Counted from the first letter of the stretch, positions 25,544-35,099 are shown. The stretch is DNA of 64,000 nt from Pelotomaculum sp. (GCA_018435055.1 JAHDOA010000038.1:1-64000); one strand, 5' to 3'. Notes: a model not told the origin generated them from the sequence alone. Numbers and translations: made by a program.

Positions 25544-26971
25544 ATCAAGAAGTTTTTAATTCTCAGCGCGGTTATGGTTTTACTTTCTGTTTCTCCTCAG
25601 GCATCGTCTGCCTCAACACTGAATAAAATCATTTTTGTGGTTGGCGGTAAGGGTTACGCAGTCAACAATGCCGTTTATCAAATGGCCGCAGCCCCATATT
25701 TGGCCGGCGGCAGGGTATTGGCGCCTTACAAGGAGGCAGCCACAGCCCTCGGTATTGATGAAAAAAATATTCTGTGGGACAGCAGGACGAAGACAATTGA
25801 GATACACTCTTCCGATCTTGATTTAGAATTTACAGTGAATGAAAAAGTATTTTATGTTAACGGTGAGCCCCGGCAAATGGATGTGGCGCCCGCCTGCAGG
25901 GACGGGCAAATATTTTTGCCTGTTAAATGGATTGCCGGGGCTCTGGGGTATGCAGTAGCCTGGGAGGCAAAATCACTGTCAATTCTGCTCGGCCCTCCCG
26001 GGGAATTGCCATTGTGGAAGCCTTTACCGGCCACTGTATTGAATGTAAATGTCAGAATATGTGAATTATCCGGTGATTCTTTGTATGCGGTAAATAAGCT
26101 CTCCTCCAGCTCCATTGTATTTGTAGGCGAGTATGCGAATGTCTTTAACGCCGGGGTGGCGGCGCGGTATGCCGACGGGTTCATATTGGCGCCAAATAAA
26201 ATATTTTCCTTTGATGATGTAGTGGGAGAAAGGACTGCCGAGAGGGGTTACATTATCGGGTACGATATTTTGGATAATCTGACCATCGGCGGGGGCGTCT
26301 GCCGGACCTCGACGGTTTTATACCAGGCTGCCTGCGGCGCCGGCCTGGAAATAATTGAAAGGCACCCGCATTATTTGCCGGTGCATTATACTCCGCTGGG
26401 CACAGATGCCAGTGTCAGCTGGAGGACGATGGACATGCGGTTTAAGAATAATCTCAGCTGCCCGATTCTGATCAAGGCCGGGCTGGAGGAAAGGGAAGAT
26501 AGCCGCCGCTTATGGGCGGAGTTCTGGGAAAGCAAACCGCTGCCCAGAGCCCGGGTGGCTGTTTTAAGAAAGGAGCCGGGCGCGGATTACCGGGGTAACC
26601 TGGAGGCGGTACAGTTAACGGCTGTGACTAAGGACGATACGTTTTATATTTCACTGGAACAGTTAAGCGATCTTTTAAATCTGTCTTTAGAAATTGAAGA
26701 AATTGATGGGCTGCAGTATGCCGTCCTGGGCCTGAATAGTACCCAGTCAGTCAGGTTCATTGCCAATAATAATACTGCAATTGTGAATAACAATGAATTC
26801 CAGATGGGCAGCCCCCCTTTCTGGCTGCCGGAATGCAGCTGCCGGTTCTGGATCCCCCTCAGGGACTGGGCTAAAATGATCGGGGCTGATGTCTACTGGA
26901 GTGGCGGTACGGACCCTATGGCGGTGCTGAATTTAAGCGGTACAAAAATAAACGCAGGACCAGGAAAATAG
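25544..26971 (+). CDS. VanW protein with copper-amine-oxidase-type stalk domains
   Basis: This secreted protein of about 475 residues has a signal peptide (IKKFLILSAVMVLLSVSPQASSA), an N-terminal copper amine oxidase N-terminal-like (stalk) domain to about residue 150, a central VanW domain with GGGVCRTSTVLYQ, and a second stalk-like domain at the C-terminus. No ATG, GTG or TTG lies where the signal peptide begins. An ATC at 25544, seven bases after GGGGTG, is the best start; the first ATG (25574) would remove the basic n-region. Function is unknown but likely at the cell wall. It is unrelated in layout to the VanW protein at 18911 apart from the shared domain. Confidence 0.8.
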   Translation: MKKFLILSAVMVLLSVSPQASSASTLNKIIFVVGGKGYAVNNAVYQMAAAPYLAGGRVLAPYKEAATALGIDEKNILWDSRTKTIEIHSSDLDLEFTVNEKVFYVNGEPRQMDVAPACRDGQIFLPVKWIAGALGYAVAWEAKSLSILLGPPGELPLWKPLPATVLNVNVRICELSGDSLYAVNKLSSSSIVFVGEYANVFNAGVAARYADGFILAPNKIFSFDDVVGERTAERGYIIGYDILDNLTIGGGVCRTSTVLYQAACGAGLEIIERHPHYLPVHYTPLGTDASVSWRTMDMRFKNNLSCPILIKAGLEEREDSRRLWAEFWESKPLPRARVAVLRKEPGADYRGNLEAVQLTAVTKDDTFYISLEQLSDLLNLSLEIEEIDGLQYAVLGLNSTQSVRFIANNNTAIVNNNEFQMGSPPFWLPECSCRFWIPLRDWAKMIGADVYWSGGTDPMAVLNLSGTKINAGPGK

Positions 26972-27165
26972 TAAAGCAAAAAATATTAAAAAGGTGTTCT
27001 TAGTATTAATCGCAGGGGGCTCTATGCCTGTAAAGGCGAGGCCAGGCATTGCTTCTTACCGGCCCGGACTGGTATTATGCCGGCCATTGTACTGGATCAC
27101 GCTCAATAGGTGTTGTTCTGCGGATTTTTGTGGTTCCTGTTGACACATGTTGCCTTTTATGTTAA

Positions 27166-27322
27166 GGTGAAAAAAACCTGATAAGATAAGGATAAGCAGG
27201 GAAGCCGGTTAAATGCCGGCGCGGTCCCGCCACTGTACGAGGGAACTCTTCTGCAGCATGCCACTGGTTTACCCCGGGAAGGCGCAGAGTGAGTGATGAA
27301 CTTGAGCCAGGATATCTGCTTG
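27166..27322 (+). ncRNA. Cobalamin riboswitch 1 (canonical)
   Basis: Contains GGGAAGCCGGTTAAA, GCGCGGTCCCGCCACTGTA, GCCACTGG, GGGAAGGCGCAG and the B12 box GAGCCAGGATATCTGC, closed by an AAGCAG/CTGCTT stem. A TTGACA at 27140 could be its -35. It is followed by a terminator at 27398 and a second cobalamin-like RNA, then cbiJ/cobK. Confidence 0.93.
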
Positions 27323-27397
27323 TTTTTGTTTTCCGCCATTACCCACGAGCGATGGGAAGGAATAACGGCCTTGTACAATGTCCTGGTTAAGGCAACG

Positions 27398-27427
27398 ACC
27401 TCCGCATCAAACGTGTGGAGGTTTTTT
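27398..27427 (+). terminator. Terminator of cobalamin riboswitch 1
   Basis: ACCTCCGCA pairs with TGTGGAGGT across a seven-base loop and is followed by six T. It indicates control by premature termination. Confidence 0.85.
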
Positions 27428-27524
27428 GTTTTTAAGAAAATTATGCTTTTCGAAAATTGTGGATAAGAGACCTGTAAGCCTGCAGGTCACCGCAGGTGAA
27501 TTAGTTCCTAAAGTAAATATTTTT

Positions 27525-27660
27525 TAATAGGTGCTTGGTCTCGAGGGACCGGGCTTAATACTGACTCGGTGTGAACCCGAGCCGAATACTGTTACGGTGA
27601 ATAAACTAAAATTAGTTGAACTTTAGTTTGTGATGAGCCTGATCCAGTATCCTGCCTATT
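27525..27660 (+). ncRNA. Divergent cobalamin-type riboswitch 2, in tandem
   Basis: The region has the cobalamin framework AATAGGTGCT...GCTTAATA, CGGTGTGAACCCGAG, ACTGTTACGGTGA and a B12-box-like GAGCCTGATCCAGTATCCTGCC, closed by AATAGG/CCTATT. It lacks the usual AGGGAA and GCCACTGG/GGGAAGGC core and has an 8-bp AAACTAAA/TTTAGTTT arm instead. It is therefore a degenerate or specialised member, not a duplicate of riboswitch 1. A separate terminator follows at 27720. Confidence 0.7.
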
Positions 27661-27719
27661 CCGACTACCGCATCGATGCAATTCGGGGAGGTGTTAGAAT
27701 GGTTGTGATACTGCTTTCT

Positions 27720-27750
27720 CCCTAGTCAATTGACCGGCTAGGGCGTTTTT
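27720..27750 (+). terminator. Terminator of riboswitch 2, before cbiJ/cobK
   Basis: CCCTAG and CTAGGG enclose a 12-base loop and are followed by CG and TTTTTATTT. It lies 33 bases before the cbiJ start. Confidence 0.85.
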
Positions 27751-27782
27751 ATTTCACCAGGCTGGGAGGTTAACCTTTAGCA

Positions 27783-28547
27783 ATGATCCTATTGTTGTCA
27801 GGCGCCGGAGAAGGAAGAGAAATTACAGACAGGCTTTTACGAAAAGGCTATAAATTAATTACGATAGCTTCCACCGGGTACGGCCGCAGGCAAGCTCTGC
27901 ATGACGGCAGCCGGGAGGCAGTTACCGGCGAACTGGGCCGGAAAGAGCTGACCGACCTGCTGGAGCAAAAAGCTGTCAAGGCTGTGGTTGATTTATCCTG
28001 TCCTTTCCCGGGCAGGACCTCAAAACTAGTAAAGGAAGTGTGCGACCGGCGGGGGATCCTGCGCCTTTGCTATATGCCGGAAGAAATAGGACTTGCTGAC
28101 AACGCGCTGATAAACCCTGTTTTTTCGTGGGCAGAGGCCGCTCATAAAGCAGCCGGCCTGGGGGACACCATTTTTCTAACCACCGGCAGCAACAACCTGG
28201 AGATCTTTCTGGATAGCATAAAAGATGAGGGTCTCAGGATAGTGGTAAGAGTTCTGCCTGAGCACAGGGTTGTTAAGAAATGCCAGGAACTGGGCCTTGC
28301 GCCCAGGGACATCATCGCCATGCAGGGGCCGTTTTCCAAAGAAATGAACAGAGCTACCTTTAAAAGCTATAAGGCGTCGGTGGTAGTAACCAGAGACAGC
28401 GGGAAAGCAGGAGGAATTGACACCAAAATATCGGCCGCCCTGTCGCTGAATATTCCTGTCGTGGTTATTAAGCGGGACAGGGCCGGGGACGGCATTATGG
28501 TGCGGACATATGACGAGGTTGTTAAGATGCTGGAGTCAGTCTTCTAA
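27783..28547 (+). CDS. cbiJ: Precorrin-6A/cobalt-precorrin-6A reductase
   Basis: This NAD(P)H-dependent enzyme reduces the macrocycle of (cobalt-)precorrin-6A in corrin ring synthesis. The 254-residue protein starts with a nucleotide-binding stretch (LLLSGAGEGREI), has the family segments VVDLSCPFP, FLTTGSNNLEIF, IAMQGPFSKEMN and TRDSGKAGGIDTKISAA, and ends in PVVVIKRDR. It is preceded by two tandem cobalamin-type riboswitches with terminators, so it should be turned off when corrinoid is plentiful. No other ring-synthesis gene is adjacent, so the rest of the pathway, if present, is elsewhere. Confidence 0.92.
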   Translation: MILLLSGAGEGREITDRLLRKGYKLITIASTGYGRRQALHDGSREAVTGELGRKELTDLLEQKAVKAVVDLSCPFPGRTSKLVKEVCDRRGILRLCYMPEEIGLADNALINPVFSWAEAAHKAAGLGDTIFLTTGSNNLEIFLDSIKDEGLRIVVRVLPEHRVVKKCQELGLAPRDIIAMQGPFSKEMNRATFKSYKASVVVTRDSGKAGGIDTKISAALSLNIPVVVIKRDRAGDGIMVRTYDEVVKMLESVF

Positions 28548-28646
28548 AATAATTGGTTATAATGCAGCGCATGTTTATTTAGCATCCTTTCAGCCGGGCC
28601 ATTATTATTGGCATTTTTCAGGCAAGTTTGGGGGGGTGACGGGCAG

Positions 28647-29486
28647 ATTATCAAAATAAGTCAGCTGACCAAAGATTACGGCAGCATTCAGGCTGTCGCC
28701 GGGCTGGATCTGGAAATTGACAGGGGAGAGATCTTCGGCCTGCTGGGACCGAACGGCGCAGGCAAAACAACGACATTCCGGATGCTGACCATGCTCACTA
28801 AACCTTCCGGCGGGAGCGCGTCAATCAACGGCTATGGGGTAACCGGTGATTTGCTGAAGGTTAAAAAGGTGATCGGCGTGGTTCCCCAGCACATGAACCT
28901 CGACCAGGAACTGACAGCGCGGGAAAACCTGGAACTGCACGGGCGTCTGCATAAAATGCCGGGAGAGCAGAGGCGGCAGAGGATAGATGAGCTGCTCGCC
29001 TACGTGGAGCTGGCCGGCCGCGCCCATGACCTGGCGGGCAAATTTTCAGGCGGCATGAAGCGGCGGCTGATGATCGCGCGGGCCTTGATGCACCGCCCCG
29101 GCATATTATTTCTTGACGAGCCGACAGCCGGGCTCGATCCCCAGGCACGGCGCAATATCTGGGATTTAATCAGAAGAATGAACAGCGAAGGCATGACCGT
29201 GCTGCTGACCACTCACTACATAGAAGAGGCGGAAGCGCTGTGCCACCGGGTCGGGATTATGGATCACGGCAGGTTGATTGCCCTGGGCACTCCGGCAGAG
29301 TTGAAAAAAAAGGTAGGGGAGGTCGTCGTTGAGGCACTCAATCACGGCGATAATGAATACCGGTTTTTCGCCGGCCGGGAACAGGCCCTGCAATATGCCG
29401 GGAGTTCCGCAAATAATGTGGTAATCCGCGAAGCCAATTTAGAAGATGTGTTTGTTGAATTAACCGGCCGCAAGGTAGGTGACTGA
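28647..29486 (+). CDS. ABC-2 type exporter ATP-binding protein
   Basis: This is an ATPase of the drug/antibiotic (DrrA-like) exporter branch: Walker A GPNGAGKTT near residue 35, signature FSGGMKRR, Walker B ILFLDEP, then the switch LLTTHYIEEAE, and a short C-terminal extension. The longest frame starts at a TTG (28608) lacking a ribosome site. A strong GGGGGGGTGA lies just before ATT/ATC codons at 28647-28652, where the natural N-terminus IIKISQLTKDYG begins, so a rare start codon is likely. It overlaps the permease gene region and is cotranscribed with it. Substrate unknown; its place in a corrinoid locus may be coincidental. Confidence 0.87.
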   Translation: MIKISQLTKDYGSIQAVAGLDLEIDRGEIFGLLGPNGAGKTTTFRMLTMLTKPSGGSASINGYGVTGDLLKVKKVIGVVPQHMNLDQELTARENLELHGRLHKMPGEQRRQRIDELLAYVELAGRAHDLAGKFSGGMKRRLMIARALMHRPGILFLDEPTAGLDPQARRNIWDLIRRMNSEGMTVLLTTHYIEEAEALCHRVGIMDHGRLIALGTPAELKKKVGEVVVEALNHGDNEYRFFAGREQALQYAGSSANNVVIREANLEDVFVELTGRKVGD

Positions 29487-29488
29487 AG

Positions 29489-30220
29489 ATCGATTTCTAC
29501 ACCGTATTTTGGCGGGAAATGGTTGTTTTAAGGCGAAACTTCGGCAAGTTCTTTTCTTCCCGCCTGGTCGGCCCCCTGCTTTACCTGGTGGCTTTCGGCT
29601 GGGGGTTGGGACGGAATATCCAGATCAACGGCGGCAATTACCTGGAATTTATTGTGCCCGGGATTATCGCGCTGGGCGCCATGAACACTAGTTTTAACGC
29701 CGTGGGTGTTAACCTTAATATCAGCCGGCTCTATTACAAGACCATGGACGAATACCTGATCGCGCCGATCAGCGCCGCCGCCTTTGTGTCGGGCAAGGTG
29801 CTGGCCGGCAGCGTGCGCGGGCTGATCGACGCCCTGGTCATCCTGGCGCTGGCTTTCCTGTTCGGGGCGCGCCTGGCTGTGAACGGCTGGTTCTTGCTGG
29901 TGGTGCTGCTGACCTGCTTGGTTTTCTCCGGCCTGGGGGTAGTGGCCGCCATGGTCGTCAATTCTCACGAGGACATGGCCAATTTTTCCACGTTTGTAAT
30001 TTTACCGATGTCTTTCCTGTGCGGTACGTTCTTTCTGCCGGACAGCCTGCCGAAGGTATTTGGCTTGATTATCAACGTCCTGCCCCTGACCCACGCCAGC
30101 TACCTGCTGCGGGCCATTGCCTCCGGCCATGGCATCATACCGCTCTCCCTGGCGGTGCTGGCAGGTTACGCTTTGCTCCTTTTTGCGGCAGGCGTGGCCA
30201 CAGTGCGCACGGTCAGATAA
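29489..30220 (+). CDS. ABC-2 type transporter permease
   Basis: The permease partner of the preceding ATPase has about six hydrophobic helices and the ABC-2 membrane pattern (ISAAAFVSGKVLAGSVRG, then MSFLCGTFFLPDSLPK near the end). The family-like N-terminus IDFYTVFWREM lies upstream of the first ATG at 29519, and the only available starts are CTG (29483) or ATC (29489); AGGTGA is six bases before the ATC. Length from there is about 243 residues. The transported compound is unknown. Confidence 0.84.
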   Translation: MDFYTVFWREMVVLRRNFGKFFSSRLVGPLLYLVAFGWGLGRNIQINGGNYLEFIVPGIIALGAMNTSFNAVGVNLNISRLYYKTMDEYLIAPISAAAFVSGKVLAGSVRGLIDALVILALAFLFGARLAVNGWFLLVVLLTCLVFSGLGVVAAMVVNSHEDMANFSTFVILPMSFLCGTFFLPDSLPKVFGLIINVLPLTHASYLLRAIASGHGIIPLSLAVLAGYALLLFAAGVATVRTVR

Positions 30221-30336
30221 AATCGTCATGGCATGGACAGAGAGTGGGAGTATTACGGCGTAATAGAGATATTTGTACCATATGCAATTTGCCCGGATAC
30301 AGGGCGAAGTAATCTAAAGAAAGGTATTATTGAGCT

Positions 30337-31989
30337 ATGAAGACAAGATTTTTAAGCCGGCGATTGGTATTCCTGACAATACTGGTTTGTTCTTTAATAT
30401 TCCTGCCGCTGGCGGTCACATTTGACCGGGCGGAGGCAGAGCCGCTGCTGGCGGACCGGGCGGCGCAGTACCTTAAAAACGAATACGCAAAAAACGGCGT
30501 TATTAACGCGGATATGGGCGTGGGCTCTCATGCTTTTTATCTACTGGCCACGGCCGGTGTTGATGCCGGCGCCTGGAATCATGACGGGATCAGCCTGGCA
30601 GACGCTGTGATCAGCGCGATCCAAAGCGACATAGCAAACGCCGGCCAGGTTCCCGCCAAGCGCCTGGCCCAGGACCTGGCGGCGGCGAAAACGCTCGGCC
30701 GGGAAAACCTGGCGGACCAGCTGCTCCTGGCGCTGAAAAACAGGCAGGACAGCGAGGGGTTTGATAAAAACGGGCCGCTGAGTGTATACAGCAACATCCC
30801 GGCATTTGAAATATTGAGCAGGATCGGCCTGCTCGACCGGCTGGACACCGGCCTGGCCAGAAGCTACGTCCTGGGGATGCAGTACGCCGGAACGGAAGAT
30901 AAGTACCGCGGCAGCTGGGGCTCTACAGACAACGGCCTCTTCTATGCTGATTTCATGGCTGTCACAGGGGCGGTGCGGATGCTGAGCCGCATGGACCCCG
31001 GCGGCAGTGACGCCGGGATCCGGGAGGCTGTCAGCAGCGGCCTGGACTGGCTCAAGAGGCAGCAGCAGCCCGGCGGCAACTTTATGGCCGGCATGGACGA
31101 CACGCTGATAGACACCTGCGATGTGATCGTAACCCTGAAAGAGCTGGGGATCGATCCCGGTACATGGGTGAGCAGCGCGGGCAAGAGCCCTGTCGACTAT
31201 TTGATGAGCGAGGCGCTGAACCCTGACGGGAGCTTCGGCCAGTCGCAGAACGCCATGGACGCCGTCTGGGTGCTCTGGGCGTGCAGGGCGCTGGGGGAAG
31301 ATGCTGAAACACAGCCAGCGGTACAGGCGCAAGTTCAGCAGGTACAGCCGGCACAGCAGGAGCAGCCGGCGACAATCGGCCAAACTAAGTCTGCCGTCCA
31401 GCCTGCGCCGCCGTCATTTAAGGACACAGCGGGCCACTGGGCCTGGGAATCCATTTCCCGTATGGCTGAAAAAGGAATTACAGCGGGTTACTCTGACGGT
31501 TCTTTCAAACCCGAGGCGCAGGTGACCAGAAACGAAATAGCCGCCATGATAGTGCGGCTGCTGCAGCCGGCGCCGGCTTCTGCACAGGATGTGCAGTTAA
31601 TCAATGACAGCTTTGCAGACGCCGGTGACATTCCCGTATGGGCGCTGGAAGCCGCCGCTGTGGCGTTGAGAGAAGGCCTTGTCTCGGGCTGCCCGCAGCA
31701 GGACGGGTCTTTAAGCTTTGCAGGCGGCAAGGCGGTGAACCGCGCCGAGCTGTCGGTGATGATGGCGCGGGTCATTGAAATGAAGCTGGGGCAGGCAGAG
31801 CCTAAAGTCCTCGATTTTGCCGACAACAACCTGATCCCGGACTGGGCCGGGCGATCTGTCGGCATAGTGTACGCCAGAGGGATTGCCGGCGGTTATCCCG
31901 ACCGGACATTCCAGGCGGAAAAGGCGGTGACCAGAGCAGAGGCCGCCTCCATGATCATGCGCCTGGCGGATCAAATTGATAATAAATAG
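30337..31989 (+). CDS. Secreted alpha/alpha-toroid protein with SLH anchors (system 1)
   Basis: This 550-residue surface protein has a signal peptide (to about residue 34), a domain of prenyltransferase/squalene-cyclase-type repeats (about 38-325, with motifs such as WLKRQQQPGGNF and NPDGSFGQSQNAMDAVWVLWA), a Gln/Pro-rich linker and three SLH repeats (about 365-550) that bind the secondary wall polymer. Alpha/alpha toroids of this kind form the N-terminal corrinoid-binding half of animal intrinsic factor. Position before a DUF4430 protein and an ECF transporter, in a riboswitch-rich corrinoid region, suggests surface capture of corrinoids; binding itself is unproven. Confidence 0.87.
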   Translation: MKTRFLSRRLVFLTILVCSLIFLPLAVTFDRAEAEPLLADRAAQYLKNEYAKNGVINADMGVGSHAFYLLATAGVDAGAWNHDGISLADAVISAIQSDIANAGQVPAKRLAQDLAAAKTLGRENLADQLLLALKNRQDSEGFDKNGPLSVYSNIPAFEILSRIGLLDRLDTGLARSYVLGMQYAGTEDKYRGSWGSTDNGLFYADFMAVTGAVRMLSRMDPGGSDAGIREAVSSGLDWLKRQQQPGGNFMAGMDDTLIDTCDVIVTLKELGIDPGTWVSSAGKSPVDYLMSEALNPDGSFGQSQNAMDAVWVLWACRALGEDAETQPAVQAQVQQVQPAQQEQPATIGQTKSAVQPAPPSFKDTAGHWAWESISRMAEKGITAGYSDGSFKPEAQVTRNEIAAMIVRLLQPAPASAQDVQLINDSFADAGDIPVWALEAAAVALREGLVSGCPQQDGSLSFAGGKAVNRAELSVMMARVIEMKLGQAEPKVLDFADNNLIPDWAGRSVGIVYARGIAGGYPDRTFQAEKAVTRAEAASMIMRLADQIDNK

Positions 31990-32038
31990 AAAAAAATAAA
32001 GCCTGAGATTCCAGGATAGATATTGGGAGGGTTGAAAT

Positions 32039-34819
32039 TTGTACCAGGTAAGCAAAGGTTTTTTTAGAAAACTGGGCCTGCTGCTGGCCGTTATTATGGT
32101 CGTGGGGACGCTGTTCGCGGCGCCCGGCGTTAATCCGGCGGGGGCGGCAGTTTCACCGGCAGACAGCGCCATTAAGTTTCTCCATAATGAATACACAACA
32201 AACGGTCTGGTAAACGCCGATGATGGGGTAGGTTCCTACGCCCTTTATGTGCTGATACAGGCGGGTGTCGATGTCGCCACCTGGGAATACGAGGGGACAA
32301 GCCTCGATGAAGCGGTAATAATCGCAATATCCGACGACATATCAAAAGCCGCAGACCCGTCCAAAGTTCCTGCCAAGCGCCTGGCCCAGGACCTGGCGGC
32401 AGCAGTGGCGCTGGGGGAAGACGGCCTGGCAGGCCAGTTGGTGCAGATACTGCAGGACAGGGAGAGCAGCGCCGGCCTTGACGGCAGCCCTTACAGCGAT
32501 ATACCGGCCTATGACCTTTTAGGCAGGGCAGGCAAGTTGAGTGTGGCAGACGAGGTCTACGCGAAGGAATGCATCCTGGCGGCGCAGAACACGACGGCTG
32601 CCGATCTGGACTTCGGCAGCTTCGGCAGTTCAGGGGAGAATGTTTTTTATCCTGACTTCATGACCACGGCGCAGGCGGTGCGGGCCCTGCAATACCTGGA
32701 TCCCGACGGAAGCGACAGCGAGATACAGGGCGCCATCGGAGCGGCGCTGAACTGGATAAAGGCTCAACAGCAGGGTGACGGCAGTTTTTTGGGTTCGGCG
32801 TGGGATGACCCGGTCATTGACACTGCGGAAGTGGTTGTAGCCCTGGATGCCCTTGGAATGGATCCTGAAACATGGGACAGCGGCGGTAATACAGCCGTTG
32901 ACTACATGATGAACGACGCCCTGAACGACGACGGGAGCTTCGGCACGTCAAAGAACGTCATGGACGCCACCTGGGCCCTCAGCGCCTATAATTTAATGGA
33001 CACCCAGTTTTATCTGAGCCCCCCGGACACAACCTTAAATATAGGCAATACAATACAGTTTAAAGCTGTCTGGCAGAACGCGGAAGGTTCTTCTGACGTG
33101 ACGCTGGACGCGGTGTGGTCTGTGGCCGGTGACACCATTGCCTCAATCGACAGCGGCGGCCTGGTCACTGCACTGGCAGCAGGCGAGACGAAGGTCAATG
33201 CCGTTTATAACGGACTGACGGCGTCGGCGAAGGTTACTGTAAGATCATCATCTTCCGGCGGCGGAAATGACGGGACGGGAATAACCGTCGGCCTGGCCGT
33301 GGCGGGCAGGAATAATAAACTATTATACGGCCCTTCCAGTGTATCCGTGGATAAGTCAAACAAGTGGGGTCTCACCGCGCTGGGCGCGCTGGACGCCTCC
33401 GGCCTTGCCTATGAGACCTCCTCGTGGTCTTACGGGGACCTTGTGTACTCCATTGAAGGGCTGTCCAACAGCGGCATGTCGGGCTGGATGTATACTGTCA
33501 ACGGCTCGGTCCCGGGGGTCGGCGCTGATAAATATAATATCAATGATAAAGACAAGATCATCTTCTATTACAGTGAGAGCATGGACCAGCAGCCGCCCAG
33601 GTGGGACGAACTGGGGAAACAGCCTGCTGCCGGCGGGGATGTATCGTCTGCCGGCCTGCCGGAACCGGTTAGAGACAGCGACCTGAATGCCGCTATTAAA
33701 AACGCCGGCGCCGCCGGCCAGGTTGCCCTGGCAGCGAATGACAACGGCGCCTCAATGGCTCTCTCCAGCGACCAGATATCCAAAATCCTGGACGCCGGCG
33801 TGCCGCTGGCCGTTACCATCCAGGGGGCGCAGTTTATACTGTCGCCGGACTGCCTTAAAGTAAAGGAAATGACGGCCGACCAAACGGCAATGATAAAGTT
33901 TGCCGCGCAGAAGCTCAGCAGTAAAGACGCCCAGGAACTGGCAAAGCCCTTCACCGCCAGGCTGAAGCTGGCCGGAGAAATCTATGAGCTGACCATACAG
34001 GTCCTGGATAAAGACGGCACGCCGCGGGACATCGCGCATTTCCCCGGTTGCATGGTGTTTTTGCCTGTGCCGGCGGGTTTGGAGGAAGGCGCCGCCGCTT
34101 CGTTAAAGGCCTACCGCTATAATGAAGACAGCGGGCAGTGGGAGGATATGGGCGGCACATACGATCCGGCCAGTAGGGTTGTCGGCTTCAATGTCGACCA
34201 TTTCAGCAAGTACGCCCTGCTGGAAACCGTCCTCCGGCCCGTGGAAAAAATAGTCTTTATTGATACCGTTGGGCACTGGGCGCAGGCAGAAATTGCATAC
34301 ATGGCCGCGGCAGGTTACGTGGCCGGCGTCGGCGGAAATCAGTTTGCGCCGGAGGCAAAGATCACGCGGGCGGAATTTACCGCCATCCTGGCCCGTATGG
34401 CCGGGCTGGATCCCGATGCCGCAGCGGCGGGATGCTTCAGCGACGTGCCGGCGGACGCCTGGTACCGGGGCATGGTGGGCGCCGCAACTAGCGCCGGTTT
34501 GGTTTGCGGGACCGCTGAAAACAGCTTTGCGCCGGGCGAACCGGTCACACGCGAGCAGATGGCGGCCATGCTGGTGCGGTATATGGCCAAGAATGGCGTG
34601 GGTATGACTGCCGGCGAAGCCGGTGAAGCCGGCCTGCCGTCAGATTTCGGCGACAGCGCGGAGATTTCTCCCTGGGCGAGATCGCCCGTAGCCCTGGCTG
34701 TAAGAGACGGGCTGATGGCCGGCAGGGAAGAAGGGTGGTTCGTGCCGCTCGGCAGCGCCACCAGGGCCGAGGCCACGGTGGTGCTGTACCGGGTGCTGCA
34801 AAAATTGCCGCAGGGCTAA
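32039..34819 (+). CDS. Toroid-Big2-DUF4430-SLH surface protein (system 1)
   Basis: This 926-residue secreted protein begins at TTG with GGAGGG seven bases upstream. Order: signal peptide (1-37), toroid repeats (about 40-320) closely related to the previous gene, a Big_2-type Ig domain (about 325-400), a DUF4430 domain (about 412-518, with SGWMYTVNG near 480), a beta-rich domain ending in VVGFNVDHFSKYALLE, and three SLH repeats (about 735-926). Toroid plus DUF4430 in one chain reproduces the two-domain layout of intrinsic factor/transcobalamin, here attached to the cell wall. Corrinoid binding is inferred from domains and context. Confidence 0.88.
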   Translation: MYQVSKGFFRKLGLLLAVIMVVGTLFAAPGVNPAGAAVSPADSAIKFLHNEYTTNGLVNADDGVGSYALYVLIQAGVDVATWEYEGTSLDEAVIIAISDDISKAADPSKVPAKRLAQDLAAAVALGEDGLAGQLVQILQDRESSAGLDGSPYSDIPAYDLLGRAGKLSVADEVYAKECILAAQNTTAADLDFGSFGSSGENVFYPDFMTTAQAVRALQYLDPDGSDSEIQGAIGAALNWIKAQQQGDGSFLGSAWDDPVIDTAEVVVALDALGMDPETWDSGGNTAVDYMMNDALNDDGSFGTSKNVMDATWALSAYNLMDTQFYLSPPDTTLNIGNTIQFKAVWQNAEGSSDVTLDAVWSVAGDTIASIDSGGLVTALAAGETKVNAVYNGLTASAKVTVRSSSSGGGNDGTGITVGLAVAGRNNKLLYGPSSVSVDKSNKWGLTALGALDASGLAYETSSWSYGDLVYSIEGLSNSGMSGWMYTVNGSVPGVGADKYNINDKDKIIFYYSESMDQQPPRWDELGKQPAAGGDVSSAGLPEPVRDSDLNAAIKNAGAAGQVALAANDNGASMALSSDQISKILDAGVPLAVTIQGAQFILSPDCLKVKEMTADQTAMIKFAAQKLSSKDAQELAKPFTARLKLAGEIYELTIQVLDKDGTPRDIAHFPGCMVFLPVPAGLEEGAAASLKAYRYNEDSGQWEDMGGTYDPASRVVGFNVDHFSKYALLETVLRPVEKIVFIDTVGHWAQAEIAYMAAAGYVAGVGGNQFAPEAKITRAEFTAILARMAGLDPDAAAAGCFSDVPADAWYRGMVGAATSAGLVCGTAENSFAPGEPVTREQMAAMLVRYMAKNGVGMTAGEAGEAGLPSDFGDSAEISPWARSPVALAVRDGLMAGREEGWFVPLGSATRAEATVVLYRVLQKLPQG

Positions 34820-35099
34820 CCTGAAAACCGCCGGGCATTAACCGGGCAGAACCGCAGGAATTACTGACACCCGGCGACTGATAACTAACAACTATAAGTA
34901 GGCGTGGCTTCAGTCGCACACCTTTTGACGGATCAGGCACATGAGAAAAGTACCCAGCCGCATAATTATGCTGTAGGGCGGGATTCATCCCGCCAAATAA
35001 AACTATAAATTAGTCGGATTAATCCGACCCGCAATGCGGGGATATCTTCGTTAGTTCGGTGGAAATTGAATAATACGCATCTGTTGATGAGGTGATTGG
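34820..35099. other. Gene-free gap with palindromes
   Basis: Holds GGCGGGATTCATCCCGCC (about 34976) and GTCGGATTAATCCGAC (about 35013), close together, plus an AT-rich stretch near 35060 that could contain a promoter. No riboswitch core is visible here. Confidence 0.5.

Noticed and set aside
28608-28646. TTG-initiated extension of the ABC ATPase
   Set aside because: The added residues are not family-like and the TTG has no ribosome site.
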